A stretch of 64,000 bases of DNA from Bog-473 sp963717455 (GTDB lineage Bacteria; Actinomycetota; Acidimicrobiia; Acidimicrobiales; RAAP-2), in assembly GCA_963717455.1 (NCBI GenBank), contig OY970336.1:186001-250000 (forward strand). Reading direction: 5' to 3'. The translations under genes were made by a program, and so were the position numbers. The notes beneath the pieces were generated by a model, which did no database searches, was not told the DNA's origin, and was given only the letters and a program-made list of their open reading frames with translations. Shown here piece after piece: positions 1 to 9,229 of the stretch (positions within the stretch are counted from its first letter, which is position 1; every line of letters begins with the position of its first letter).

Positions 1-2
1 CG

Positions 3-23
3 CGTCCCTACATTCGTCCCTAC
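3..23. repeat. Short direct repeat upstream of integrase
   Basis: The nonamer CGTCCCTAC occurs twice (3-11 and 15-23), starting 12 bp apart, just before the integrase reading frame. Integrase genes are often flanked by arm or core recombination sites, so this could belong to an attachment site. The window starts here, no second att-like copy was found, and the assignment is speculative. Confidence 0.25.
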
Positions 24-33
24 TTTTGCGCTT

Positions 34-1204
34 ATGGCGTGGGGCACCGGCACCATGCGCGAGCGCAGCCCTGGCAGCTGGGAGATCCGCGTCGCCGTCG
101 GCATCGATCCGGTGTCGGGGCGCACGGTGCAGCGCTCCTTCGCCTTCCACGGCGGTGCCGAGGAGGCCGAACTCCGTCGCAAGGAGCTCGCGGCCGAGTG
201 GGCCGAGCGGCGCCGTTCCTGACCGTCGGCGAACTACTCGAGCGTTGGCTGGCCGCGCACCACGACTGGCGGCCGGCCACGTGGATCTCGGCGCGATCAA
301 ACGCCAAGGCCCTGTGTGCCGACGGCCTGGCGGCGCGCCGGGTGTCGACGCTCAAGCCCGAGCACGTGCGGGCGGCCATGGCGGTTTGGAGCACCGCCGG
401 CGCCTCGGTGGCCGTGATTTCGGGGCGATTTCGCGTCCTGCGCTCGGCCGTCGGCTGGGCCCATGTGGAGCGCATCATCGATGTCAATCCGCTCAGCGGC
501 ATGAGGGGACCACAGCGGCCGGGCACTCGGTTACATCTGAGTTCCGAGGAGGTGCTGCGCCTTCTCGCAACCGCTGACGCGATGGTCGGCGCGGCAAGAC
601 TGCTTGATGAGGAACGCCTGCACAAGGCCGAACAGATCCGCCTGCTGGTCCGCCTCGCTGCGGACTCGGGGGCGCGTCGAGGCGAGCTGGTCGCCCTGCG
701 TTTCGACGACCTCGAGGGGCGGGTGCTCACCATCGAACGGGGTGTGTCGGCCGACGTGCTCGGGCCCACCAAGACCGGTCGGACCCGGCGGCTCACCATC
801 GGACGGGAGACGTCTGAGCTGTGGCGATCGAGCGCCGAGGGCTGGGTGTGGAGGCTTCCCGACGGCACCGCCTTCGGCCCCTGGCTGTTCTCCCCGAGGC
901 CACCCACGACGTCCGGCTCACGGCGGGCGCTCTCGGGCACTGGTTCGCCGAGCTGGCCCGCGCCGCCGAGGTCCCTGGGGCGACGCTGCACCGACTGCGC
1001 CACAGCGTGGCCACATTCCTCGTCGGACGAGGTGAGCTGCTGCGGGCTCAACAGCGCCTCGGACATCGGGACCCTTCGACCACCCTCCGCATTTACGCGC
1101 ACGCCCTGCCGCTCGAGGACGAAGCGGTCGCCGACGACATCGACGAGATGCTCGGGACTTCGGTTCAGAGCTCAGATCGGGGTCGTTCAACGGGCACGGT
1201 GTGA
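34..1204 (+). pseudogene. Tyrosine recombinase/phage integrase, two frameshifts
   Basis: Site-specific recombinase of the phage-integrase family. The N-terminal arm-binding segment (from ATG 34, or ATG 55 at MRERSPG) reads in one frame to about 215. The core-binding domain and the first half of the catalytic domain follow in a second frame. The last third reads in a third frame from about 898. Read across the breaks, the catalytic set is present: Arg in GARRGELVALR, Lys in TKTGRTRR, the HRLRHS box, LGHRDPSTTLRIYAH and the Tyr within it. The second break follows a C run (ttctcccc), consistent with one lost base. The stop overlaps the next gene as GTGA. It is either decayed or affected by sequencing errors. 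Confidence 0.8.
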
Positions 1205-2160
1205 TCCGGCAAGTCCTTCCCATGGGTTCTCTGCGCTGGCAGGCTGTCGAAGTGGACCATCTGCGGGAGTTCGCCGTGCGAGAGGCGATGTTCGCCTATC
1301 TCGACTCCCTCGTGGCCCAATCCGCCGATGGTGGTCTCACCTGGGAGCAGACGGCTCAGTTCCCCTGTGCGGGCGAGACAATCGTGCTGCGCCAGACGAG
1401 AGGGCGCGGTATCCACAAGCCACGCCAGCTCGATGCCGCACTATCGATCACCACGGCCTTCACCGGTTTCGGGCGCGAGCCCCGCTACCGGGACTCCATC
1501 GGCGAGGACGGCTATCCGCGCTACAAGTACGAGGGCGACGACCCCAACCTGGCGACAAATAGGGCCCTGCGGATGGCCATGGAGTTCGCGCTTCCGCTGG
1601 CTTACTTTGTCGGCATCCGTCGTGCCGTGTACAAGCCCGTCTATCCCGTCTACGTGGCCGGGGAGGATGCCGCTCACCAGGAATTCATCCTGAGCTTCTC
1701 GCGCTCGGACGTTGGACTCGACTTCTCGACGCTGAGCGCATCCGAGAAGGTGTACGCCGCCAGGATGACCAAGCAACGTCTTCATCAGCCCCTGTTTCGA
1801 GAGCGAGTCCTTCACGCCTACGCGTCGAGTTGTGCCGTGTGCCGACTGCGACACGTCGAATTGCTGGACGCCGCCCACATCATCGGTGACGGCGAGGAAG
1901 GTGGCGACCCCGTCGTACCCAATGGAATGGCCCTGTGCAAGATTCACCACGCCGCCTTCGACCGGAACTTCCTGGGGATCACCCCAAGCCTCGTGGTCCG
2001 GATCAATCAGCGATTGCTCGACGAAGTTGATGGCCCGATGCTCAAACACGGGCTCCAAGAGATGCACGGTGCGACCATCACCGTGCCGCGCAGCCGTTCG
2101 GCCAAGCCGGACCCTGAGCGCCTCGAGCATCGCTACACCCGATTCCTTGAGGCGTCTTGA
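1201..2160 (+). CDS. HNH endonuclease (HNH_2-type, putative restriction enzyme)
   Basis: Predicted 319-residue nuclease. The C-terminal HNH domain shows C211-x2-C214, the DAAHI His226, N241, C246 and H249/H250, the pattern of HNH_2-type stand-alone restriction endonucleases. The roughly 200-residue N-terminal part (a conserved-looking stretch with YKY around residues 60-150) is not a domain I can name with certainty; in such proteins this position often holds a DNA-recognition module. GTG 1201 overlaps the integrase TGA as GTGA, favouring this start and translational coupling; ATG 1222 is an alternative. A small CCGCC/GGCGG stem without a T-run follows at 2176-2189. A defensive role is inferred from family and neighbours. 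Confidence 0.8.
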   Translation: MIRQVLPMGSLRWQAVEVDHLREFAVREAMFAYLDSLVAQSADGGLTWEQTAQFPCAGETIVLRQTRGRGIHKPRQLDAALSITTAFTGFGREPRYRDSIGEDGYPRYKYEGDDPNLATNRALRMAMEFALPLAYFVGIRRAVYKPVYPVYVAGEDAAHQEFILSFSRSDVGLDFSTLSASEKVYAARMTKQRLHQPLFRERVLHAYASSCAVCRLRHVELLDAAHIIGDGEEGGDPVVPNGMALCKIHHAAFDRNFLGITPSLVVRINQRLLDEVDGPMLKHGLQEMHGATITVPRSRSAKPDPERLEHRYTRFLEAS

Positions 2161-2408
2161 TCTCCCTCTCTCGAACCGCCGGCTGGCGGCTGCTGATCGC
2201 GGCGACGGCCCGTGTGCCGGCCTCCGCCACGGATCGAGGCAAGGAGATCCTCGACCGGCTGGCGATTTGAGGTGCCCGCCGATGGACGCAGCGTTGGTCG
2301 TCGCCGCGGCGGCCAGGGATCCCCAGATACCAAGTGCGCCCTCGATCAGGTCGGCACCGTTCTGACGCTGATCTGGGCGCGGTCACTGCGCCGCGCCAGT
2401 ATTGGCAG

Positions 2409-5400
2409 GTGATCGTCCTGCACGCCGCCTGGCTGAGCGCTTCAGGCCGTCTGGCGCTTTGGGCGGAGGACGGGAACCGGCCTCGGTCAACGCCAACTCG
2501 CCGAGGGCGTCCGGCGCGTCGGCCAAAGCCCCACCCGTTCTCGCTGGGTCCCGACGGTCTGCGACTGGCCGTAGCGGAGATTGCGGGGATGGCGGCGGCG
2601 GACCTGCTCGGGGACGGACACGTCCAGCTCACGCTGCTGCTCCCAGACGCCGGCGGAGGTCCGATCGGCTCCCCGCTCGACGACGAGACTCCGGCCGAGG
2701 CACCCGCCGGACCCCGCCCGCTCTCGAGTGCCGAGGAGCACCTCTCGCCGTGGACAGCCCCGGGGTATGTCCTCGACCCGCCCGCTGCAGCGAGGTTCCT
2801 CTGGACGCTGACGTCAGCGCGAGGCGACGATCAGTCCTTCACCGACGCGGGCCCCTCGGGTGTCGGTCTCGGGCCCGATATCCGCTTCGCTGCCCACGCG
2901 GTCGCAATGGTGGTGGAACTCCTTGCCCGGGGTCGGCTGCTGCCCGATCTCGAGTTCGTCGCTGAGCGCTGGAGGGCGTGCTGGCGCCCGCTCATCGACG
3001 GGCATGACCGGGGTCGGATCGAGGCGCTGGTGTGGGCCCTTCCGGCCTCATTCACCGCCGTCCGCGAACCTGAATCGAACACGGAGAAGCTGCCCGGTGA
3101 GCAGGGACCGGAGCCCAGCGACGAGGTCCTGCGTTCGCTGATGTGGGCCGTGACGGACGCTCTCGCCCGGGACCTGGCACCCCCAGCAACGCCACCGGCC
3201 AGGCGGCGAGGTGCCAAGGCGAACGTCGTCGATGCCTGGGTGCGTGCTCTCGCCTCACCCGACGGTGCCATGGGTGAGTGCGACGAGGACGAGTGTGTGC
3301 AACTGGCCGGACGGCTTGCTGTGTGGCACGCGACGAGGAGCGGGGATGTCGAAGCGGTACGGACCTGCTTTCGGATCGTCCCACCCTCGGACGACGGCGA
3401 AGAGAGGCCTCTCGACACGGCGAACGCGCCCCCTCGACCCCGGAGACGGGAGAAGGACGGTTCGGATGGTTCGGAGCAGAGCTGGCACATCGAATTCGCC
3501 CTCCAGGCGGTCGATGATCCCAGCCTGGTCGTCTCCGCCGAGGATGTCTGGTCCGACGGTCCCGAGCTGACCGCGATCGGGCGCCATGTCACGCACCCCG
3601 ACGAGCACCTCCTCCGCGGTCTCGGTCAGGCTGCCCGACTTGTCCCCACCCTCGGACGTGCTCTCGCCTCGGCGGCTCCCTGCGAATACACGATGGACGC
3701 TGCGGGCATCCTGACGTTTCTTCGCGACGGCGCGCCCCTCTTGGAAGAGGCCGGATTCGGGGTGTTCGCCCCCCCGTGGTGGCGCTCGTCGAGGAGCAGG
3801 CTCGGACTACGGCTCAAGGCACGGACCGGTTCGAAGGGAGGGACCTCCCCCGGTGCCATCGGTCTCGACGGGCTGTGTGACATCCGCTGGGAAGCAGTAC
3901 TGGGCGATGACACACTCGGGCTGACCGAGCTCCGTCAGCTGGCTCGATTGAAGCAGCCGCTCGTGCGTGTCCGCGGCCAATGGGTGGAGCTGCATCACGA
4001 GGAGCTCTCCGCCGCCATCACCGCGGTGGGGAGGCGGGGAGTCACCGGCGAAGTCATGTCGGCCGGAGAGGTCCTGCGATCCGCTCTCGGATTCGAGCAG
4101 GGTTCGGGCGAACTGCCGGTCGTGGAAGTGGCGGCAGACGGCTGGCTCGGCAACATGCTGTCCGGTGCCGAAGACCGGAAGCTCGAGCCCACTCCGACTC
4201 CCGATGGATTCGCCGGCGAGCTCCGCCCGTATCAAGAACGTGGACTCGCGTGGCTCACCTTTCTGGGCGAGCTCGGACTCGGGGCGTGCCTGGCCGACGA
4301 CATGGGATTGGGGAAGACGGCGCAGCTTCTCGCGTCTGCTGGTCGACGAGCGTGCCCGAACCGATGTCACACCGATGGGCAGGCGCCAGTCGGGCACCTC
4401 CGGCGCTGCTCGTCGAACGGCGCGACCCAGACTGGGCCCGACGCTCGTCCTGTGCCCAATGTCATTGGTGGGAAACTGGCAGCGCGAGGCCGCTCGTTTC
4501 GCACCGAAATTGGCGGTGTACGTCCATCATGGGCCGGACCGACTCGCAGGAAAGGCGTTCACCCGGCACGCTGGCCAGGTGGACCTGGTCTTGTCGACCT
4601 ACGGCCTCGCGACGCGCGACCTGGAGCTGCTGGCCAGCGTCCGCTGGTTCCGCATGGTTCTCGACGAAGCACAGCAGATCAAGAACAGTGCAGCCCGCAC
4701 GACGCAAAGCGTCCAGTCGATTCCGGCCGAGCGGCGGATCGCCCTGACCGGCACCCCGGTCGAGAACCGACTGAGCGAGCTCTGGTCGATCATGCAGTTC
4801 CTCAACCCCGGCATCCTCGGGTCCGAGCGGAGCTTCCGAGAGCGCTTCGCCGATCCGATCGAGCGCGGGGGCAACGACGAGGTGGCGACCAAGCTGCGCC
4901 AGATCACCGGACCGTTTCTACTCCGCCGCCTCAAGACCGATCGGACGATCATCGCCGACCTTCCCGAAAAGCTCGAGATGAAGGAGTTCTGCAACCTGAC
5001 GCGCGAGCAGGCCACTCTCTACCAGGCTGTCGTCGACGACATGCTGGCGCGGATCGACGAAGCAGAAGGAATCGAGCGCCGAGGTCTGGTTCTGGCCACC
5101 ATGATGAAGCTCAAGCAGGTCTGCAACCATCCGGCCAATTTTCTGGCCGACGGCTCGTCCCTGTCGGGACGGTCCGGCAAGCTGACGCGCCTGGTCGAAG
5201 TCCTCGGCGAAGCGATGGCCGAGGGCGACCGATCACTCGTCTTCACGCAGTTCACGGAGATGGGCAACATGCTCGAGCGGCACCTGCGTCATCGACTGCA
5301 GTGCGACATCCTGTGGCTGCACGGCGGAGTGACGAAGCGGAAGCGCGACTCGATGGTCGAGCGTTTCCAGGACGCCGACGGAGCACCAGTGTTCCTCCTT

Positions 5401-5715
5401 TCGTTGAAGGCCGGCGGAACGGGCCTCAACCTGACGGCGGCAACCCAGGTCGTCCACTTCGATCGATGGTGGAACCCGGCGGTGGAGGACCAGGCGACCG
5501 ACCGGGCCTATCGGATCGGCCAGAAGCACAATGTGCAAGTCCGCAAGTTCGTCTGCGGAGGAACTCTGGAGGAGCGTATCGATGCCATGATCGAGGCGAA
5601 GCGAGCGTTAGCGGATCGGATCGTCGGAACCGGCGAGGGCTGGCTCACCGAGCTGTCGACCGATCAGCTTCGCGAGGTGATCGCCCTGTCGACCGACGCC
5701 GTGGAAGACGACTGA
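2409..5715 (+). pseudogene. SNF2-family helicase, single-base frameshift
   Basis: Large SNF2/SWI2 ATPase (about 1100 residues when repaired), a dsDNA translocase. GTG 2409 begins VIVLHAAW, the usual start of this bacterial family. The N-terminal half runs to DDMGLGKT (Walker A, about residue 632) and the motif ends at about 4334. The rest continues in the next frame: LDEAQQIKN (motif II), LTGTPVEN (III) and QATDRAYRIGQ (VI). Removing T4335 joins QLLA to LLVDER and restores a family-like sequence, so a one-base insertion or assembly error is the simplest reading. The stop overlaps the SWIM gene by one base. This helicase/SWIM pairing is common in actinobacteria; its cellular job is not settled. 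Confidence 0.85.
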
Positions 5716-6683
5716 TGCCACCACGTCGTCCACCACGTCGTTCATCGGGCCGATCCGGGCGACCTCCCGATGGCTGGTGGCCGCCGGCCTCGAAGCCGAT
5801 CGCGGTCGAAGGGGGCGTCACGGCCCGCAGCAAGCGCGGACAGATCGGTGACACCTGGTGGTCGCGGCGCTTCATCTCCGTGCTGGAGTCCTTCGGCATC
5901 GGGAGCCGTCTTCAGAGGGGCAAGCGGTATGCCCGCGCCGGTCAGGTGCTGAGTCTGGAGATCGTCCCTGGACAGGTCCGCGCGTCGGTTCAGGGCTCGC
6001 GGTCCAAGCCGTACCGGGTGTTCATCGAGACCGGGATCTTGTCCGATTCGGAGTGGGGCAGCATCGAGGACGTCATGGCCTCGCGGGCTGTCTTCTTGGC
6101 CAAACTCTTGTCCGGCGAGATGCCCGAGGAGATCGAGGAGGCCTTCGTCGAAGCCTCGACCACGCTGTTCCCCGTCTCGGACGACGACCTCGTCTCCGCG
6201 TGTTCGTGCCCCGATTGGGAGAACCCGTGCAAGCACGTGGCCGCGGTCTTCTACCTGATGGCGGAAGCCTTCGATGACGATCCCTTTCTCATCTTTGCCT
6301 GGCGCGGCCGAGGCAAAGAGCGGTTGCTCGCCGACCTGAGGGCGCGACGGAGCGGTTCCGGTGCGGGTGAGTCCGAGACGGAAAGGTCGGGCGACAGCCT
6401 CGAGACCGGCAAATGTGGATGGCCTACGTTCGATCAGGAACGCAGGGACACCACTCGGGCAGCAGAAGCGGTGTCGTTTTGGGGCGGCCCGGACGACGTG
6501 TCGACCATCGAAGTCCGACCACGTGTGGCCGTCGCAGCCGACCTGGTCCTTCGACAGCTCGACCCATCGCCACTGGGCGACGCTGCCGGCGCCATTGACG
6601 AACTGCGTCCACTTTACGAGTGCATCACTTCCAATGCCGTCGCGTTGGCATTCGGTGAGGAGTCGACGCAGTCCCGCTCGTGA
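5715..6683 (+). CDS. SWIM zinc-finger protein
   Basis: A 322-residue protein whose SWIM finger is visible as C163-x-C165, C172-x-H174 (CSCPDWENPCKHV). SWIM fingers bind zinc and mediate DNA or protein contact. The first 40 residues are Arg/Pro-rich and basic. ATG 5715 shares one base with the helicase stop (TGATG), so the two are translationally coupled and probably function as a pair. The C-terminal third after residue 190 is polar and acidic with no recognised domain. Confidence 0.85.
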   Translation: MPPRRPPRRSSGRSGRPPDGWWPPASKPIAVEGGVTARSKRGQIGDTWWSRRFISVLESFGIGSRLQRGKRYARAGQVLSLEIVPGQVRASVQGSRSKPYRVFIETGILSDSEWGSIEDVMASRAVFLAKLLSGEMPEEIEEAFVEASTTLFPVSDDDLVSACSCPDWENPCKHVAAVFYLMAEAFDDDPFLIFAWRGRGKERLLADLRARRSGSGAGESETERSGDSLETGKCGWPTFDQERRDTTRAAEAVSFWGGPDDVSTIEVRPRVAVAADLVLRQLDPSPLGDAAGAIDELRPLYECITSNAVALAFGEESTQSRS

Positions 6684-6755
6684 GCATGTCCACCAGCGGA
6701 CTACGAGCTGTCGACCACCGACGGGCTCGGGTCTGGACTCCCCTACGATTTGTTG

Positions 6756-7241
6756 GTGGTCCTGCGTTGCACGAAGAAGCTCCTCGACCTTCTCCGTCTT
6801 GATCCGGGGCCGGCTGTCGCGCCGTGTGACGAAGACTGGTATGCGAATGTGCTGGTCCTCGACCGCCGCAAGTGCCTCCTGCTGACCCACGCTGCAACCT
6901 TGTTCAGCATTTTCGAGCCAGGCGTGCGAGTAGGCGACCTCCGGTCGACCCGAGAGTTCGTCACCGCGCTGATCGGCCGTGACCTGCGAGAGGAGGGTTG
7001 TCCGGCGGGCACCTTCGGCGATTTGAGGCGCGAGGCCTTGGTCATCGCAAAGACCGCTGATCGCCGCGTGCTCGGTTGCATGAACGACATGGCCTTCGTC
7101 TGCGAACTGGCCGTTGGCGAGAGCGGTGGGCTGGCTGGGCTGGACGATCGCGCACTCAACCGCCGGCTCCGGCGCAACATCAACAGTGCTCGGGACTACC
7201 AACGTCCGATCGATCTCGTGAGGGAGAGGCTGGCGGGGTAG
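6756..7241 (+). CDS. DUF6933-like small protein
   Basis: 161-residue protein beginning VLRCTKKLL with DWYANVLVLDRRKCLL at about residues 26-41, the layout of the uncharacterised DUF6933 family. The start is taken as GTG 6756 because TACGAT (6744-6749) lies exactly 6 bases upstream, a promoter-plus-leaderless-start arrangement seen elsewhere in the window; TTG 6750 is in frame just upstream. It lies about 70 bp after the SWIM gene on the same strand. Function unknown. Confidence 0.7.
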   Translation: MVLRCTKKLLDLLRLDPGPAVAPCDEDWYANVLVLDRRKCLLLTHAATLFSIFEPGVRVGDLRSTREFVTALIGRDLREEGCPAGTFGDLRREALVIAKTADRRVLGCMNDMAFVCELAVGESGGLAGLDDRALNRRLRRNINSARDYQRPIDLVRERLAG

Positions 7242-7309
7242 GGCGCGCGTCGTGCGGGGAGACCTGGCTGGGCGTGCGGCGTCCGTCCTCGGGCGGCTCC
7301 TGCAAAATC

Positions 7310-7375
7310 CCCCGTATAAGGGGTGTTACGAAGTTGTAGTCACGAGTTAAGCTTCAATTCACCCCTTATAAGGGG
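7310..7375. promoter_or_regulatory. Paired palindromic operators of the AbiE locus
   Basis: Two 14-bp palindromes precede abiEi: CCCCGTATAAGGGG (7310-7323) and CCCCTTATAAGGGG (7362-7375). They are 52 bp apart, close to five helical turns, so both face the same side. A weak TTACGA-16 bp-TAAGCT promoter (7326-7353) lies between them. The right palindrome ends 12 bp before the ATG and its AAGGGG could double as ribosome-binding sequence. AbiEi antitoxins are known to repress their own operon by binding inverted repeats, so this is the expected operator pair. Confidence 0.7.
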
Positions 7376-7387
7376 TATAGTGAAGCT

Positions 7388-8095
7388 ATGTCTAGACCGT
7401 CAGCACTGCCGCGGCTCCAGGAACTCGCCCAGGAACAGTGGGGTCTCCTCACCCGTCGGCAGATCGAGAACGGAGGAATCGGCTCGACGACACTCGAACG
7501 CCTGGCGTCGCCCGGTGGCGGCCTCGAACGGGTCGCAACCGGGGTCTACCGGCTGGTGGGTGCACCGATTCCCGACCACCTCGACCTGCGGGCCGCCTGG
7601 CTCCAGCTCGACCCGGCAGTCCCCGCGTGGGAGCGCACCGCGAAAGACGGGGTCGTCTCGCACCGGTCGGCGGCATCGGTGTACGGACTGGGGCACCTGC
7701 CGGCCGATCGACACGAGTTCACCGTGGCGAGGCGGAAGCAGAGCCGACGACCCGACGTCCGCATCCATGTGAGGCCACTCGAGGACCGGGAGTGGATCTT
7801 CCTGCGGGGTCTCCCAGTGACGAGGCCCTCGCGCACTGCGTCGGACCTCCTGTGGGACCGCGAGGATCCAGAGGCCGTCGCTCGCCTCATCACCGATGCG
7901 ATCCGGCCTGCCTACGACTACCCAGGCACTTTCGCCGACAGCCTCGCACCCCACGCCGCCCGGTTCGGTCTGCGCAAAGGTGACGGCCTGGCGCTGCTGC
8001 GATGGTTCCTCGAAATGATCGCTGACCCCGAGAGGAATCGGTGGATGCAAGAGGCACGCGCTCACGTCACTGGCCCCACACCGGTGGCGATTTGA
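7388..8095 (+). CDS. abiEi: AbiEi-family antitoxin (type IV TA)
   Basis: 235-residue antitoxin/repressor. Residues about 18-55 form the winged-helix region typical of AbiEi (QWGLLTRRQIENGG, then TGVYRL). The middle and C-terminal part is the larger antitoxin domain (SHRSAASVYGLG, RPSRTASDLL). In the AbiE system the antitoxin neutralises the AbiEii nucleotidyltransferase and represses the operon; the palindromes immediately upstream fit that. ATG 7388 is the only good start. The stop overlaps the toxin start. Family members protect against phage by abortive infection or stabilise mobile DNA. Confidence 0.85.
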   Translation: MSRPSALPRLQELAQEQWGLLTRRQIENGGIGSTTLERLASPGGGLERVATGVYRLVGAPIPDHLDLRAAWLQLDPAVPAWERTAKDGVVSHRSAASVYGLGHLPADRHEFTVARRKQSRRPDVRIHVRPLEDREWIFLRGLPVTRPSRTASDLLWDREDPEAVARLITDAIRPAYDYPGTFADSLAPHAARFGLRKGDGLALLRWFLEMIADPERNRWMQEARAHVTGPTPVAI

Positions 8096-8985
8096 CCGCG
8101 GGGGACCGATACGCGACACCGGCCGCTTTCCGGCGCGCCCTGACGGACCGGCTCAAGCGAGCAGCCAAAGACGGTCGATGGTCGTTGCAACAGCTTCAAC
8201 GGCAGGTTGCTTATGACCGCCTCATCGAGCGGCTCTACTTCGTTGACGATGGATGGATCGTCAAGGGTGCCACCGCGCTCCTCGCCCGAGATATCGGCGT
8301 CCGTGGAAGTCTCGACATTGACCTCTATCGCGCTGTCTCGAGGGAGGTGGCGGAGGACGAATTGCGACGAGCGGTAGCCCTTGACCTTGGCGATTGGTTC
8401 CGTTTCGAAGTCGGCGGTGGGACGCCGATCGCTGGTGATGCCGTCCGGCTTCCGGTCAATTCCGTGATCGGGGCCACGACATGGGTGGAGTTTCGCGTTG
8501 ATCTCGTCGGGTCCAATCTTCGGATGACCGGCCAGCCCGAGGACGTACCGCCGCTGGCTCGTGGGGTGATCCCCGAGGTCGAGCAACGCGGGTATCGGGC
8601 TTATCCACTTGTCGACCACATTGCTGACAAGGTCGCTGCGATCTACGAGCGTCACGGCGGGGACGGACGACCATCGACCCGCTACCGGGACCTGGTGGAC
8701 CTGGTGGCGATCGTCACCAGTACATCAGTTTCTGCCTCGGCGCAGTCGCTCGCAGTTCGCTCAGAATTCGAGCGACGGGAACTCACGCTGCCTGACCAAT
8801 TCGACGTGCCAGATCGAAGCCTCTGGGAGCAGGGTTATACCGCGGAGGCACGCCGCTCTCTCCTCGACACCGCTCGCACTTTGGACGAGGCGATCGCCGT
8901 TGTCGGCGGGTTCGTCGACCCGTTGCTCGGCGGCACCGCGGTAGGAGTGTGGGACCGCCATTTCGGCGCGTGGACCGAGTCGTGA
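8092..8985 (+). CDS. abiEii: AbiEii-family nucleotidyltransferase toxin
   Basis: 297-residue toxin of the DNA polymerase beta-like nucleotidyltransferase fold. Motif I is visible as WIVKGATALL, then R71-G-S-L-D75-I-D77 (the metal-binding DxD). Later motifs are DHIADKVAAI (Lys) and RYRDLVDL. TTG 8092 forms a TTGA overlap with the antitoxin stop and gives the family-typical start (MTAGDRYATPAAFRRAL); GTG 8041 would add 17 residues. AbiEii-type toxins transfer nucleotides to RNA targets and halt growth. Confidence 0.85.
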   Translation: MTAGDRYATPAAFRRALTDRLKRAAKDGRWSLQQLQRQVAYDRLIERLYFVDDGWIVKGATALLARDIGVRGSLDIDLYRAVSREVAEDELRRAVALDLGDWFRFEVGGGTPIAGDAVRLPVNSVIGATTWVEFRVDLVGSNLRMTGQPEDVPPLARGVIPEVEQRGYRAYPLVDHIADKVAAIYERHGGDGRPSTRYRDLVDLVAIVTSTSVSASAQSLAVRSEFERRELTLPDQFDVPDRSLWEQGYTAEARRSLLDTARTLDEAIAVVGGFVDPLLGGTAVGVWDRHFGAWTES

Positions 8986-9229
8986 ACGCGAACCGGGCAA
9001 CCTTCTGACCGTCATTCTGGCAATCTCTTTGGCAATCTTTTGGGGCATAATCGAGTTGCCGACATTTTACTCGGTGGACACCACGCCCTACTTGAACTGG
9101 GAATATGTAACTGGCGAAGACGGTCTGGACGGCCCCGAAGTCACTACGGAGATGATGCGACCGGGGAGTTTTGGGCCATGTAGCCGCCCTGGAGAAACAC
9201 GTTGATGACGTCGTAGCGTGTGAACGTCT

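Noticed and set aside
5742..7202. 486-codon frame antisense to SWIM and DUF6933-like genes
   Set aside because: No domain or start signal; opposite-strand genes have clear motifs.
8990..9229. GGCAATCTCTTTGGCAATCTTTT direct repeat region as a regulatory array or CRISPR
   Set aside because: Only two imperfect 8-bp units, no spacers or further copies.
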